A DNA stretch of 64,000 bases from contig QEYB01001398.1 in assembly GCA_017562135.1 (NCBI GenBank), forward strand, positions 372,001-436,000, in the 5' to 3' direction. The notes under the pieces were generated by a model, which was given only the letters and a program-made list of their open reading frames with translations, had not been told where the DNA came from and ran no database searches. The DNA comes from Dipylidium caninum (lineage: Eukaryota; Platyhelminthes; Cestoda; Cyclophyllidea; Dipylidiidae). The position numbers and the translations under genes were made by a program. Shown here in pieces: positions 27,201 to 39,300 of this stretch. Numbering within the stretch: position 1 is the stretch's first letter; every line of letters begins with the position of its first letter.

Positions 27201-30200
27201 TCGAAGCGTGTCAAACACGGGAAAGGCGGTCCCATTAGCCATCTGAAAAATAAATATGCCACTCACAGGAGAGGTGTTAGACGGCACTCCTTTTAAACTC
27301 ATGCAAGAGAGCTGTTTTGAAGTCTCAGACAAATGAATTAGGTGTGATGTGAGTAAAAACAACACAAAGCTACGAAAACTGAGCAATAATCAGAGTAGTC
27401 TTGTAAAAACTTCAGAAGAATAACCAGATAACTCACAGATTTAAAAGAGAGTGCAGGGATCTCGGAAGGGGAGGGGGAGGCGGTGGTGGTGGAGACGGCG
27501 AAATGGTGGTCCAACCACTTCCGTCAGAGGGAGGCGGCGGCGGCTGCGGCTGCGACTGCGTTGCAGAAGAGGAGGCCGTGTTCCCCATACGTTTGAGAAT
27601 GTTCTCCAGGCGCTCAGTTAACTCGGGTGTCTCCCGCGTGACCGGAGCGCACATCAAAACGGCTACGTGGAGGATAGTGCGATGACCATCCGCCATCTCG
27701 CGCGCCACCGACTCCACTCGACTGGGCAGTGCTGTATTCAGCGATCGCAACTGCGCGAAAATCGCGAGCACTTAGGACATTCCAAGTGATAAAATATGCA
27801 CTAAATCCAATGAGGAATCAGCAATATATTTCCTAAGACCATATAACATTATAAATTAGACCGTAATTTTTGGACGTTTTTGCAGAAAGAGTGGTAAATA
27901 AATGTTACAGGAGAAGTTCAGGTGATAGACTTACTGTCTCTTCCACTTTTGCCTCATCAGCACGTAGAATATGCTGTAAAAGACTGGTTTCCCTGACAAC
28001 TACCACACCGAGCAAGAGGCGCGGAGCACTCTGAAGATCTTTGGAAGTGACAGTAGCAGAAGCCGAATTCGGTTTTTTGTTGCTCTCAATGCCACTCCTA
28101 GGCGTTGCGCTCGTTGAAGAAGCCTCAGTTTCACGTTGGGAGGAGGACGATGTAGCAGTAGTAGTAGGGGCCGGGACAGCAGGAGTGCGCGATGGAGAGG
28201 CGCTGATCCAGGCGAGGGCAGCGCACTGTACAGTGGGTAGGTCTAACCACGGGGGGAATACCCACGACTCTTGACCGGGACGTGAAGGTGGTAAGAAGGG
28301 AAATACTACTCCGGCGGAGTCACGTAGCAAGAGAGGACGCTAAAATAGCAAAAGGGAATTACGATAATTAGTCGATAACACAAAAACCAACTTAATTACA
28401 CTTTGTCAGTTATATCTTGAAAGGGAAAAGTTAACACGAATACAGCTAATGTTTTGTGAATCGGCAATAAAAGCACCAAAAAATTAAATAAGATAAATTA
28501 GTCAAAATTTAACCAGGTAAAATAGACACGAAGTTCTTAAAAAGGAGATATGTTCTGTTTGTAAATGGAGAGCATCCAAAGAGGAATAGTGAAACAGGTT
28601 TACCTAAAACACAATTCGGTGTCTTAGATACAGGAAAAATTATATGTATTGACAAGCATCCAAATCAAATGCTTCAGGCACCAAATGTTGACAGTATTAG
28701 GTAAATTGCCTTCTGACCACATTAAAGATGTGAATATCTACAGTTTCACAAACCTCAGCGGGGCAGGTAAGTGTGATGTTAGAATAGGGAGAACTTTTCG
28801 TTCCGATAGGATCAACAGCATCAGCCAAAGCACTTGTGTGAGTGGAAAGAGCTGGCAAGCGTCGCGAAGATACAGTTTTCCCGTTCAGGGTAAACACATG
28901 ATATTCCAGATGTCTCATCCTTTGCTGTTCATAACCCCCGACTCCGGCTTCCACATCTACTCTGCCGATTATGGCGTGTAGGCGGGAATTTTCTGGCGCT
29001 AATGCGAGGATTTTTCTCTTTGAAATATTAGAAGATGTATTAGACTTGGTTGAAAGAAAACTCATTGAGATTTGACGAGGAAAGGGTTGAACAAAGTCTG
29101 GCACCCTTTGGGGTAGCCCTCCACCCACCGACTGTTTCACCTGCATTAAATCATCCTTCTTCAAAAGTCGACAATCCTAAAACCAAAAAATCTTTTGCTG
29201 GATAGGACAAATTATAGGGGTTGAAAAGGAAAAGTGAGAAGCATGTTACGTTGAGCCATGCCATAGGATCATGCGGTACAATGAGTGAACCAGCCGTAGA
29301 GGAGGCAACAGAAGGAGTAGCGAATGGTTTCTGACTATTAGTTGCACTTTTAGTGATCTGATTGATGAAGAGACAAACTGGCGCGGCGGGGCAACGGGCA
29401 GCGAGGCAGGCTCGATCTTGCTCTTTGAGAAACTTGACGGCAGCGATTGTTCCGTCGATTTTGAGCAAGACACCGACCGGTTGCGTACGGCCATCCTCCA
29501 CAAAAACTACATCTGTCAAACACCAATCTTCAATCTCTTCATCATGCTGCGACTTAGATGACACGGACTTGGATAACGATTTTGATAACTGTTGTTGCTG
29601 ATCTAATTGATCGGGTCCACGACGAGCTCCACTTCCACTTGCTCCGCCACCGTCACTCGAGGTACTCGGAGCCTTTTTGCGTTCTAAACCGAATAAATCA
29701 AACATTATAATCAGATTTAGCAATACGCGACGTTCGAGTTTAATTCACTGACTGCATACCATAATTCGATTCGAATCATTTGCATTTAAAGTGAAATGTT
29801 ATAATGCTTGACCATTTATAATTAAGAAATCAAGATTAAAGAAGTATCTAAGAAAGAAAAGACATTAATTTGGGAGTAAAACAGTAAGAAGTAGGCGTGC
29901 TTTTGTCATATTCAAGCAAAAGTCTTTACATAACTACAATCAGTGAATAGCTTCGTTCAAAAGGATAAACCGTAACAAGACGAAGAATTACACTGTTGTT
30001 GTGAATAGATTAGATTCATTTGAATTTCTTTCGGCTGCTTTAGTTTTAGGCCTAGATGGAGGGCAATGTTAAACTTGACTAAGATCAAAAGGTGTAAAAA
30101 CCATTATTTAATTTTGCATGTTATCACAAATACCACCAATTCGGCGACTTTTCCTTGATAAATTGGTTTATTCTCATCACATTAAATATTAAAATGTTTT

Positions 30201-33113
30201 ACGAAATAGAAGTCGCGGTAACAGGAAATACCGTTGCTCAATGTAAACGTAAGCAGTAAGCCCGTGTCTCAAGAAAAGCGTCACACATCGCCAGTGGGAA
30301 AATTTGCAGTAATAAGGTGGTTTTTACCAGAATAAAATTGCTTTACAGAATTTTATTAAAACACCAAAGTAAGGCATGCGTTTAACACCCGACCTTGCTT
30401 ACGGCGAAGTTTTAATAAAGTTATTCCATACGCCATGGATAAAACTTATGTAAGCGGAGCGAAGATACATAAAAAAAGGTTTATAATAAGGAGGCTAACT
30501 ACTACAACATTACAATTAAGGTATCCCATTGTGACATACTTCGGAGAATAGAATTGTTTTTGACAATGACAAACACATGATTTTTGTTACATCAATACTT
30601 ACTAAACGTTCCTGGACTGACTTTTACGGGTCCCGAGTGATCCGAACATGTGGAAGAAGCGGGAGACGGAGGAGGAGGCATCTCCAACGATCCCGAATCA
30701 GTCGGAGGAGGATCGTGGTCAGTTAAAGCGGCGGCAGCAGCGGCAGCAGCAGCCTGTGCATAGGGACAATTAAGGACGTGAACCGCCTCCGTAGATGAGG
30801 TGCTTTTCCCCACACCCGTTCCTGCCATTGTCATTCCAACTTGACCCTTCAGCGCAGAGGGCGACTTCACACGAAAACGACATACATCCGTCAACTTCCA
30901 TGCATCTTCCAATAAGACTCCGACCTTAGGGATGCCGTTAACCAGGGTGAAACCTATTGCGCCCGCGTGAAACATCGGAGCATTTCTCATGCAAACTAAG
31001 TCGCCTGGACTAAGGGGTGGGGCAGAAGTAGAGCCAATGGCAGACGATTTAGGTCCCACTTCGGAGCTAAAACTAAGGCTTCGATGACGACTCGTAGAAG
31101 TCGATGTTGTAGAAGCAACAACGTTTGGTGTATTCGGTGTCAGTGCACCTATTAGTTTCTGCTTCTCCGCATTGCGCTGCCTGATGTAAGAGGGCAATAC
31201 ACCCCACCAGTAGATGGCACCAGATGCACATTGGACCACAGTGATAAGTGGCGCGGTCAAAATACGACTGACAACTTCGCCCTTGAGTTCATTAAAATGC
31301 GTCGCTGGATGTTCCAAACCCATGAGAGCAATGGTTGCTGCCGTGGCAGCAGCTGTGGATGCAGGAGCAGCAGAATGAAAAAGACTGGGCAACATCTCAT
31401 CCATCCAAGTGGCTATTGCCCCAGAAGCCGTCATAATCGACGCACGGGTTATGCAGCCCGAGAGGGAGACAACCTTTTCATGATTAATGCCCAGAGTGGT
31501 AGAACGGGGATGACGATGATTAACAGGTGATGCCCCGGTCTCTGGTTGTTCCATCAAGTTGAATGGGGATGAATTAATACTCTGAAAGCCCAAAGTACAA
31601 ATTGAAAACAATTTATTAAACAAAATCATGGAGCATATATATATATCATAAATCTGTCGCGTACATGCGGGTTAAAGGGTTCGGCATTTTGCCATTTCCA
31701 CTGATGAAGCTCACCACGACTATTAATCGCGACTAGTTCCGTGTAAAGAGCTGCAATGCTAATAAAATGTGAGCCCACTGATTCTGCAGAATTTGTGGGC
31801 CAAAATTCGAGACGATCACCTAGTTGTACGTTACTCTCAATAGCCTTCGAGGAGCCAGATAGCGCCTCAGAGTTGCTTTCTTCTTCCTGACCAAGACTCT
31901 AAATATGAAACGAAAAATCTAAACACTACTTTCTCATCGGCAAGTCCCATACTGCGCCAGAATAATCGAGATTCCGCCGTACGACTACCGTATGTCTCTG
32001 AATTGCGCAAAAATCCAGGTGGGTCGAATCTCCTTCGCTTTCGGCGATCTGTATAGGTGGCGTGATCGCCAAGGGTTCGATCTGACGAAAGGTGAATAAA
32101 AACGTGAAATCTATAGATTACCACAATCCATGAGCACTTCCCTTCTAAACCGCGGGGACGAGGACCGATCAATGATATCCTCCTGAAAACCGCCTTCTCC
32201 TTCAAGCAACAGACCCTCTGGATGGTCGAGGAGAGAAAAAATGTCCTCAGCATCATCCTCCCAGTCATCTCCAATGTTGACGGCACCAGAGGCGCCATTG
32301 AAATCGGCTTCGTCTTCACGCGACAACATATTATTGACAGCCATGTTTACATCTAGGTTGGTACGTTGTAGCTCCCTTATAATCAATTGTCTCGACTTGC
32401 CCTGCTCAGATTTAAAAACGAGTAATAGCACACTTATAATAAGCCAATTTTCAGACTTGATAGATTTTATTACCTGCAAAACCATTTGACATTGTTCGAT
32501 CAGATTTTCGGGGACATCAGCGGCTGGTATTTGAGAACTCAGGGGTCTTAAATAGATACCTTGTCGTTGGATATCTCTAAAAAAATTCATGGATCTGCTA
32601 TTCCTTCCCAGAACACCCATTGGGGCTCGCAGAGTTCTTAAAGCTACAGGAGCAGAGGGAACACGAATTGAGCCAGAAGTGCCGTCTCTACTGTAAGGAG
32701 TTTCAGCTTTTGGGTCTAATTGTCGTCCTCGTCTAAGAATGAATTGTGGGAAAAGTATGTCTTTACTTCTTGTCATTAATGTTTACGAATTTTTCTGCGC
32801 GAAGCGAATATGACACACGGCAAACCCTACCATCCTGTGCAAAACGTATGGGTTACGTTGTTTGCAATTACCTGAAGCCGAAAAGCTATGTGCGAAGGTC
32901 CCACAACGGTTTCGACAATGACACACCGCACGAGGGGACGGAAAACCTCGGGCACATACACTCCATCCTTTTTGATTTGATCTGTGATATTTTTTAAGCT
33001 GAGTACGTTGATCAAAGATTCAAAGCATACCACTCATATAAATCAGCCTGTAATTGAACTTGAGAGGCGCCATCTTTAGGTCTCCGAGATACAAAGAAGA
33101 AAGGGCACGACAT
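6261..33113 (-). CDS. UBR5: E3 ubiquitin-protein ligase UBR5 (Hyd/EDD type), HECT family
   Basis: Large N-degron-recognising HECT ligase that extends ubiquitin chains; its relatives act in nucleus and cytoplasm. The start at 33113 gives [15 protein letters not shown], alignable with the human start (MTSIHFVVHPLPG). Exons (descending): 33031-33113, 32872-32998, 32767-32834, 32474-32732, 32122-32401, 31930-32081, 31665-31898, 30603-31581, 29250-29683, 28754-29176, 27935-28339, 27437-27750, 27160-27242, 26432-26886, 25182-25946, 23661-23974, 23130 to about 23380, 21555-21896, 20047-21306, part of 19.7-19.98 kb, 19467-19690, 18914-19403, 18484-18521, 17997-18324, about 16.2-16656, part of 15.5-15.7 kb, 14105-14328, 13167-13554, 12694-13087, 11941-12138, 9806-9995, 9025-9255, 7674-8000, 6261-6473. 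Domain order: UBA, RCC1-like repeats, UBR box, acidic region, HECT. Joins near 14.4-16.2, 19.7-20.0 and 23.4-23.6 kb are unresolved. No MLLE domain was found. Confidence 0.96.
9996..11940 (-). other. UBR5 intron with an apparent GC-AG boundary
   Basis: Joining exon 11941-12138 to exon 9806-9995 in frame requires the donor GCAAGT directly after 11941 and the acceptor TTGCAG ending at 9996. The result reads [14 protein letters not shown], column for column with human CFRNIGRILGLCLL. The nearest GT donor, four bases away, leaves the wrong phase. The intron holds the mariner relic. Confidence 0.7.
10500..11150 (-). mobile_element. Decayed mariner-type (DD34D) transposase relic inside a UBR5 intron
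   Basis: On the minus strand, pieces of a mariner transposase appear in different frames: [20 protein letters not shown] and DDEKW (around 11100-10990), [15 protein letters not shown] (about 10920), [10 protein letters not shown] and [13 protein letters not shown] (about 10790-10730), then [20 protein letters not shown] and [12 protein letters not shown] (about 10700-10540). The catalytic triad positions D(EKW), (HR)D and (APS)D are all still visible. At least two frameshifts and internal stops show that the copy is dead. It has the same strand as the host gene. Terminal inverted repeats were not identified, so the ends are approximate. Confidence 0.82.
16657..17996 (-). other. UBR5 intron with a GC-rich island and a GT microsatellite
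   Basis: Flanking exons join in phase (FLYFFK to VFEIVWPSG). Inside, about 16930-17600 is clearly richer in G+C than the rest of the intron and is open for 60-110 codons in several frames on both strands. A (GT)n run of about 21 bases lies at 17381-17401. No known protein could be recognised, so a decayed insertion or retrocopy is possible. Confidence 0.5.
17381..17401. repeat. (GT)n microsatellite in a UBR5 intron
   Basis: An uninterrupted GT run of about 21 bases within the GC-rich island of the intron. Confidence 0.9.
20047..21306 (-). other. UBR5: UBR5 acidic low-complexity exon
   Basis: A 1.26 kb exon in the position of the acidic region of UBR5. It starts with a basic arginine/histidine-rich stretch ([14 protein letters not shown]), then a proline run, then long glutamate/aspartate tracts such as [20 protein letters not shown]. 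Trinucleotide-like repeats of GAA, GAT and GAG make every frame on both strands open in places, which creates misleading antisense open frames. Function is unclear; in relatives this region is disordered. Confidence 0.85.
21897..23129 (-). other. UBR5 intron, no recognised content
   Basis: A1.2 kb intron, A+T rich. Two short plus-strand open frames (22495-22758 and 22755-22952) overlap by a few bases but match no family I know. An ATT triplet run lies near 22472-22483. Confidence 0.45.
23975..25181 (-). other. UBR5 intron, no recognised content
   Basis: About 1.2 kb between the UBR-box exon and the exon beginning [15 protein letters not shown]. The flanking phases agree (both 0). I see no exon, RNA gene or repeat in it. 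Human UBR5 has about 40 residues here that are not found, so a small missed exon is possible. Confidence 0.45.
25182..25946 (-). other. UBR5: UBR5 UBR-box zinc finger exon
   Basis: One exon encodes the UBR box that recognises N-degrons. It reads [47 protein letters not shown] and [18 protein letters not shown], with the cysteine/histidine spacing typical of the family. It ends in [20 protein letters not shown], again as in human UBR5. Between these lies a glycine-rich insert (GGGGGGGG around 25410-25430) not seen in human. The acceptor is at 25947 and the donor GTATGT follows 25182. Confidence 0.95.
28754..32081 (-). other. UBR5: UBR5 RCC1-like region exons
   Basis: Five exons carry the RCC1-like beta-propeller repeats of UBR5. 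Recognisable pieces are [92 protein letters not shown], then [20 protein letters not shown] and [14 protein letters not shown]. The large exon 30603-31581 also carries two alanine-rich inserts and a [15 protein letters not shown] segment that is likewise present in human UBR5. The propeller repeats are thought to help assemble the UBR5 scaffold; no further function can be read from the sequence. Confidence 0.92.
32122..33113 (-). other. UBR5: UBR5 N-terminus and ubiquitin-binding UBA domain exons
   Basis: Five exons separated by short introns (32, 37 and 34 nt for the first three). The region reads through [15 protein letters not shown] and [16 protein letters not shown], then the UBA helix bundle with [14 protein letters not shown] spliced to [20 protein letters not shown] and [11 protein letters not shown]. 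This matches the UBR5 UBA domain, which binds ubiquitin. An acidic tail ([19 protein letters not shown]) follows, as in human. Exon phases agree throughout. Confidence 0.93.
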
Positions 33114-33301
33114 TAAGCAGAGGACTCAACAAATTTAGGTGGCGAACGCACCAATGATTTAGCCAACCGATAAGACCTTCAATAACCTTGGTGTTTTAGT
33201 TGAGATAAGTCTGTAATTCGGTGCTGCCCATGCAATACTTTCACAAATTTGAGCCAAATGGAAATATTAATTTTTGATGTGTTATTTCTGACATCTAGCA
33301 C
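33114..33301. promoter_or_regulatory. Candidate bidirectional promoter between UBR5 and SAV1
   Basis: Only 188 bp separate the two start codons, which point away from each other. Both start sites fit family N-termini, so this short stretch and the two 5' leaders within it should drive both genes. No TATA box is obvious. Trans-spliced leaders, common in flatworms, could further shorten the true leaders. Confidence 0.6.
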
Positions 33302-36300
33302 ATGGCTCTAAGCAGGCGACTGAAGTTAAAATTTACCAATAATAGTAAAGGGAAGAAGATTTTGGATTCAGCAGTAAAAATACGTAAGTATTATGTCTAA
33401 TCACAATGTTATTTTAAAAATGTGTCGTCAATTTATGATAAAGATTGTCAGCCATGGAACGTCCTTTGTTAACCAACACAGGTCGTAATGGTCAACAGTA
33501 TGATATTAATGGAACTTAAGATAAAGCAGAAAGCGCAAAATCAGTGTCAAATTTGGCTAGAAACTTTCCTACCGGACTCATATCGTGAGGACAGTACTTC
33601 AAATTTCTATAACTTTTATTTCAAATATTTATTACAACGGATAAATTTAATTTACAGATATCGAAAACAACTTACGCGGTTACAACTGCATGCAGTCCAT
33701 TAATAATAATTTAGGGGAAAGTCAAATAATCTTGTCTCTAACCGAATATACATCGCGTTATATTGCTTTGACTATAAATGTTCAGCCTCAAAAGATCAAT
33801 ATGCCATGTATTCTCTGTCAATACTGCTTGAAATTCCAGATTCCAACAACATACTAAATTAAGCGATAGTTGCCACTGAATGTGCCCAAGGAATAACGAA
33901 TGTTTGTGTGAAAATGCTATCGTTCTTAATCTAGTATAATAGGGCCTATTATCCTATGCCAAAAACCTACAAAATCCTATTTTCCCACCTTGTCATTTTA
34001 AAGAGCCTGAAATCATTGTCGCTTGCAATGATCTAAAGATTACTTCGCCACAGATCGGCTTCGTCATATTCAGGAGATCCATGATTTCTCTTTTTATCAA
34101 AATATGAATTGTCGTCTTAAGGCTTTAAAATCATCGCCTCGTCGTTGTGCAGCAGTCAAAACGCGCCTTTATTACAATATTTTTTTAGTTGCATCTTTAG
34201 ATTAGAATTCAAAATGTAAATCATTGTAATATCTGTACTTTCAACTCTTCATTAATTCCAGACAATATATCAGGGCTCAATGTGAAGAGTAACTACCTCC
34301 ATCCTCGCACTATGAGCAGGAAGCCAAAAAGCCTTTTAAAGTCTCTTAAATTGAATAAGATGATGCCGAAGTCTGTGCGCTAATAATTGTCCATTTTTCT
34401 TTGTAAACACCCCGATGCGGTTATGAATATCTTAGCGCATTATAGCACTTCTCCACTACGCCACAAAAATGAAGTTACATGAGTTTGGGAGTTTGAATGG
34501 ATATTAAGCTCAATATTCCTGTAATGAAGACTTTTTGTCAATCATTGGCGTAGTCACCATTTAGTAAGGACTTCCTAGTCAAATTATGCACTTATTAAAT
34601 AATTATTTGCTTATCATTATTTTGATTATTCCCAGCTCACTATGGAAGCGATGGCACGGGTCTTAGTCAGATAAGTCACCCCCATTTATCAACGTGTCCT
34701 TTAGCATATTGTTTTAGTCATCTGGGTCCTTAGCACATATTCAACGTGTCGGGGTAAACCGTTCAATAGGTGCGGTTTATTTTCGTTGTAGGTTGCTATT
34801 CATAATTTCCTCTTGAGTTTCGATTTTTTCATTTTCATCTTGCATTTGCCTTTTTCATCGTGTTACATTAAATGGCTTTGCCAAATTCGTCGTACTTCCT
34901 ATGAATAATTACTCATATTTCACGTGTGTGGACACTCGACTTGTTTGATTCTGCATTGTTTTTTTTTTAATAAGCCATTTCTCTTTGGTCCACAAATGAC
35001 TTGAAATTGCTGCACTAAGTGATTTCATTTCTCTGAAGCCTTTCCGAAACATATTTTTTTTAGACCAATGATGTAACTTGTCTGTAGTACTGCAAAATGC
35101 CTGGTCAAGATTTGCACGCTTTTACCAGTAAGCCAGGCGGAACTTCAGGCCTGGCGAGACCATCGAAACTCCCTCTCTTTACCCGACGCTCTACGGAAAA
35201 GCATCTACCTTCATTCCTCCAGCCATCCATAAGTTCAAGCACCACGACCTCTTCTTTGAGTCGTGTTCGTCCCTCTACCGTCGTTAAACCCTTTTTTGCT
35301 GCTCACTACCAGCCTGCTAACAACAGCGATGTCCAACGCAGGCGCTACCCAGCCAGTCAACCCAGCACTCCTGTTCGTGGCGGCCAATCTGAAAACATGC
35401 GAGAATTCCAGCAGCTTCATCGCAGTGCACGTAGGCTAAATAGCACCTTGATATTAGTTGATTGTTACGTTCCCTTTAGACTTTCTTCGTTCTGGAGTAA
35501 CATGCGGTTCAACCGCCCCAAAGAGAGGCGAAAATCCTTCCGCCATTCCCCAATCAACCTCTTTCTCAAGTTCGCGTTGTGTTACTAAGAATCCTTCTTG
35601 GAAGTGTTCAAAATCCAATCGATACCGTATGGAGAACATGTCTGTGGAACATTTGCAATATTTGGAGCGAAGACTTCAACAAATACTGGAAGTCATGCCC
35701 CCCAGACCTGGTTAGTCGCTATGTTGAAGGAAGTAAGAAGGGGAAGAAAAAGTGAAGATGACTTGTGATGCGCTATTGTTTCTATCTTAAGCTTTATCCG
35801 TCAAGGCTAAGAGTGACTCAGCTCGTCAAGCAACATGTCCTTCGTGGATGGGTGGAACTCATCATCAGCATCAGCCTTTACACTATCCGTTAGTGGCCAC
35901 CCCCTACCATTATCATCCACAGACTGCACCACTACTTCTCTTTCCACCGCAACCATCACAGCTAGCGTCACAATCCCCATCAACTTCGCAGCTCCCACCA
36001 CCGCACCCGGTATTTTCGGGACCGGGAATCGGTGAACTCGACCCCTACTGCCTGTCTTCCGTTTCCTCGACTTCTTCTTCTTGCTACGCTGGTACTATCC
36101 CATCCGCACTTCAGGACTTCAATCGGGAGGAGGTGAATTGAATCTAATTATTTTGTTTAATTTTTAATTGATACCCCGAACTATTGGCTATCGAGGTTAT
36201 CTGCGCTGCAGCATAACATATTGAGTATGAATTCACCGTGAATGTCAATTTTTAATATCCTATCCTCCCCCCTCCCCCCACTATCTGTCACAGTTTCAGC

Positions 36301-39300
36301 CTGGTAGTTCCCCTTTTTCTAAATATTCTCTCTGTCGTTTTTTAAACACGCCGCTTTTACTACTAAAATACGTTAGTTTACGTAATGCTCTCGGTCACTA
36401 GCTCTAAGGTCCAATGATTAGTTCGGTAGGTCTGTACTTTCTTGTAATCTGCCCCCAGAACTCATTTTCACAATTCATTTGTCATTTCGGATGTTTATTC
36501 CCTAATAAAAAGCAGTTTGTTCTTTTTGCAATCTATTGTATAGTAGTCGTAATGAGGCCCTTAGGTGCGTTCAAGAGCGACTCATCAATGTCAATCACTT
36601 CTAAAACCTTACTAAGTGGTTTGGAAAGGGCGACAGGACGCCCTAATGGCTCCTTTTCATCTTCAAATTCCTACAATATTAGTAGTTACTTGATAAAACC
36701 GATTCCATTTTCAAGAGAACTGGCAATCTTGAGAGCTTCTCCTCCCAAATTAATTGGAAGTGGTTTCACTCTGCATGACTTTCTTATTCTCCTCGTCTTC
36801 ATTCATCCTTTCTGTTTTTCACCCTAATCTGTTTTGGCAAAGAGAAGGATGAACAGGTTTGGTCACAAATCCAGTTTCGAATTCCACCTTCACGTTACAT
36901 AAATGGCATCTAACGCCTGTGCACCAATAATCGGAGAAAATTTGACCTTTAAGTTGGTAGCCTTCGGGGGGGGGGGGCATTTCGCCCACAGAATTGTCGA
37001 AAGACCTGCGCGCTTACAAGGCAGGCTCGTGTCTCTGGGAGCTTTCTGCCCTGTAGACACATTCACTGTCATTTAACTTCCATGTATTTTCGCAATAATT
37101 GCTGCGATCGGAGTTACTTCGTCTTTGTATCTCGCTTTCCATTTGCTTCGAGGTTGTCCTCCACTGCATGGAGGAAAACGCCACCAAATGGAGAACTGCG
37201 TCTTTAATTGATATCTAAACGGAGCGACATTGTCGGTTGAGGCGGTTGCTGGGCCATTTAGTCTTAAGTTGTGATTAGCTGAGTGACTTTTCCTAAGAAA
37301 ATTGGCATACAGTCCTCACTTTTTCTCCAGCCAAAAAACCATCATGGCAGTTACCAAGCTGGATTGGTCTGTTAACTTGGTTACCAACCTGACTGCTTAC
37401 AGTGCCATCTTTTCGCAGTGATCCCACTTGCAGACACTGGTATTTTGGATGGGTCTCTTAGGTCTGGCCAGCCCAAGTGGGCAGAGGAGAAATGGACCTA
37501 ATAGACTTGTCTGGACGACTCGTCCAATTTTCAGTTTGGCGTTAATTCCTCACTTCTTATTAACCTCCTATATGCAACAGATTATCTCATCACTGACAGT
37601 CTTACCTATCTTTCTATCTCTCTCTTTCCCTGTCCTCCATCCCTCCATGCAATACGCTTTTGACATTGTACCACGAAAGCCGTGGCGTATTTTCGTTCGT
37701 TTTACTCACAGGTCATAAAGCCCAGTTGCTGCACTCTAATTCAAGGTAACCGCTGCCCTACTTCTTGGTTTATGATTCCAGGACCCAATTTACTATTTAC
37801 TAGTTGATCACCTTCATCTACACCTTTTATGTAACGGGATCTTTGATTTACGGCCACAAGCAATGGTGATATTACACCCGTGTTGCTGGAGCGAAGCATA
37901 GTTTTTGCGCGAGTTGAAGAGGTGACTTGACCCCAGCCCCACCAAATTGCCCCGACGCTTGGGTGTTATTAGGCCATATTCGACGGTCCGGTCGCCTCCC
38001 CCTGCCGCCTGCGCAATCACCTCCACCTTCAACATGCTCTTTTCGTCATTAGGCCTGATCATTTTCGTCGTTTGCGGACATTAGATCCACTTTGGATAAT
38101 GATAGACAATAGCATTGTGTCACACGCACTTTTTCTTTTGTTGCTGGTCATATATTCTTAAACTGCACCTCACTGTCTGCTTGCCAATTGATGCCTTTAG
38201 GCCACCTTATTGATGCGACTCTCATACGTCCTATTTTTCGCTTCTCCTCTCCTAAAACGCTTCAACAACAACGTCTTAGCAGTGGAATGTGGCAGCTTAT
38301 GGATACAAACCTGGTGTAGGAGGTGAAATGTGCGATTAAAAGAATTTTCTTTTTCAGATATTCCTCTAAAACCCCTAAATGCATATCTTTTTCGTGGAGA
38401 TAAATTATCAAAGTCTCGATATCAAAATGCTTTGCCAAATGACACCAATTCATAATTACTGCTACTCTATCTCTTTATAACTGTAGACTAGCAACTTTCA
38501 TACTTGCAGTTCACTTTCATTCCTCATTGGATCGTCAAACTATAACTCCTTTCATGTAGTTAAGGTGACTCGGTATGTTACTTTTTAACTTCTAAGTTCT
38601 AAAGCCCAAAACCGCAATGTTACCAAACACTCTGCACACCTGGTGGCCCACTTTATGATGGCCAATCTCGAATGTCAGGCAACATAAAGCAAAAACTTTT
38701 AGTGCAACTCTCTCGTCCATCTTAGAGATACCAAAAGTGGCATTAAGGGGATTAGGCCAAAACATGGAAAATTGCAGCCCACCTGCTCTTCCCATGCTTT
38801 GAAAATGTTGGGGGAATTTCGCGAATTCCTCATCCAGTCGGTAGAGAGGTGCCCGGCATGCATGCATGTGGGCTGGCCGGCGGGCGGGCGGGCGGTGGAC
38901 ACAGGATGCAGGACACAGAAATGAGAGGATGAAGGAAGTGTGGGGGAAAGTGGGGCAGACTACAATGGGGTGGCGAGCTCCAAGTGTCTATACCCACCGC
39001 AGCCAAATTGGCTGGACGTGCGCGAAGGCATCGATGTAAGTGGGAAGGACGGGGAACAGCACAGCACTGCACCTTGTACCTTCAATCTAGGCGGTGGCGG
39101 AGGCCCATTTCCCTTTCTCAGCCCTACCCCTGTGATCCTACCAACCTGCACTCATCACATTCCTCGCATTCCGTGTTGCACACGCGCGTTGTTTTGGACC
39201 CTGCCTCGCTGTGCCATCTCGTTACGATTTCCTCTCGCCGCCCCTCTTTCTTCTTCCTTCTTCCCTCCCCCGCCTCCCTTGACTGGTGCTCGAGTTTTTG

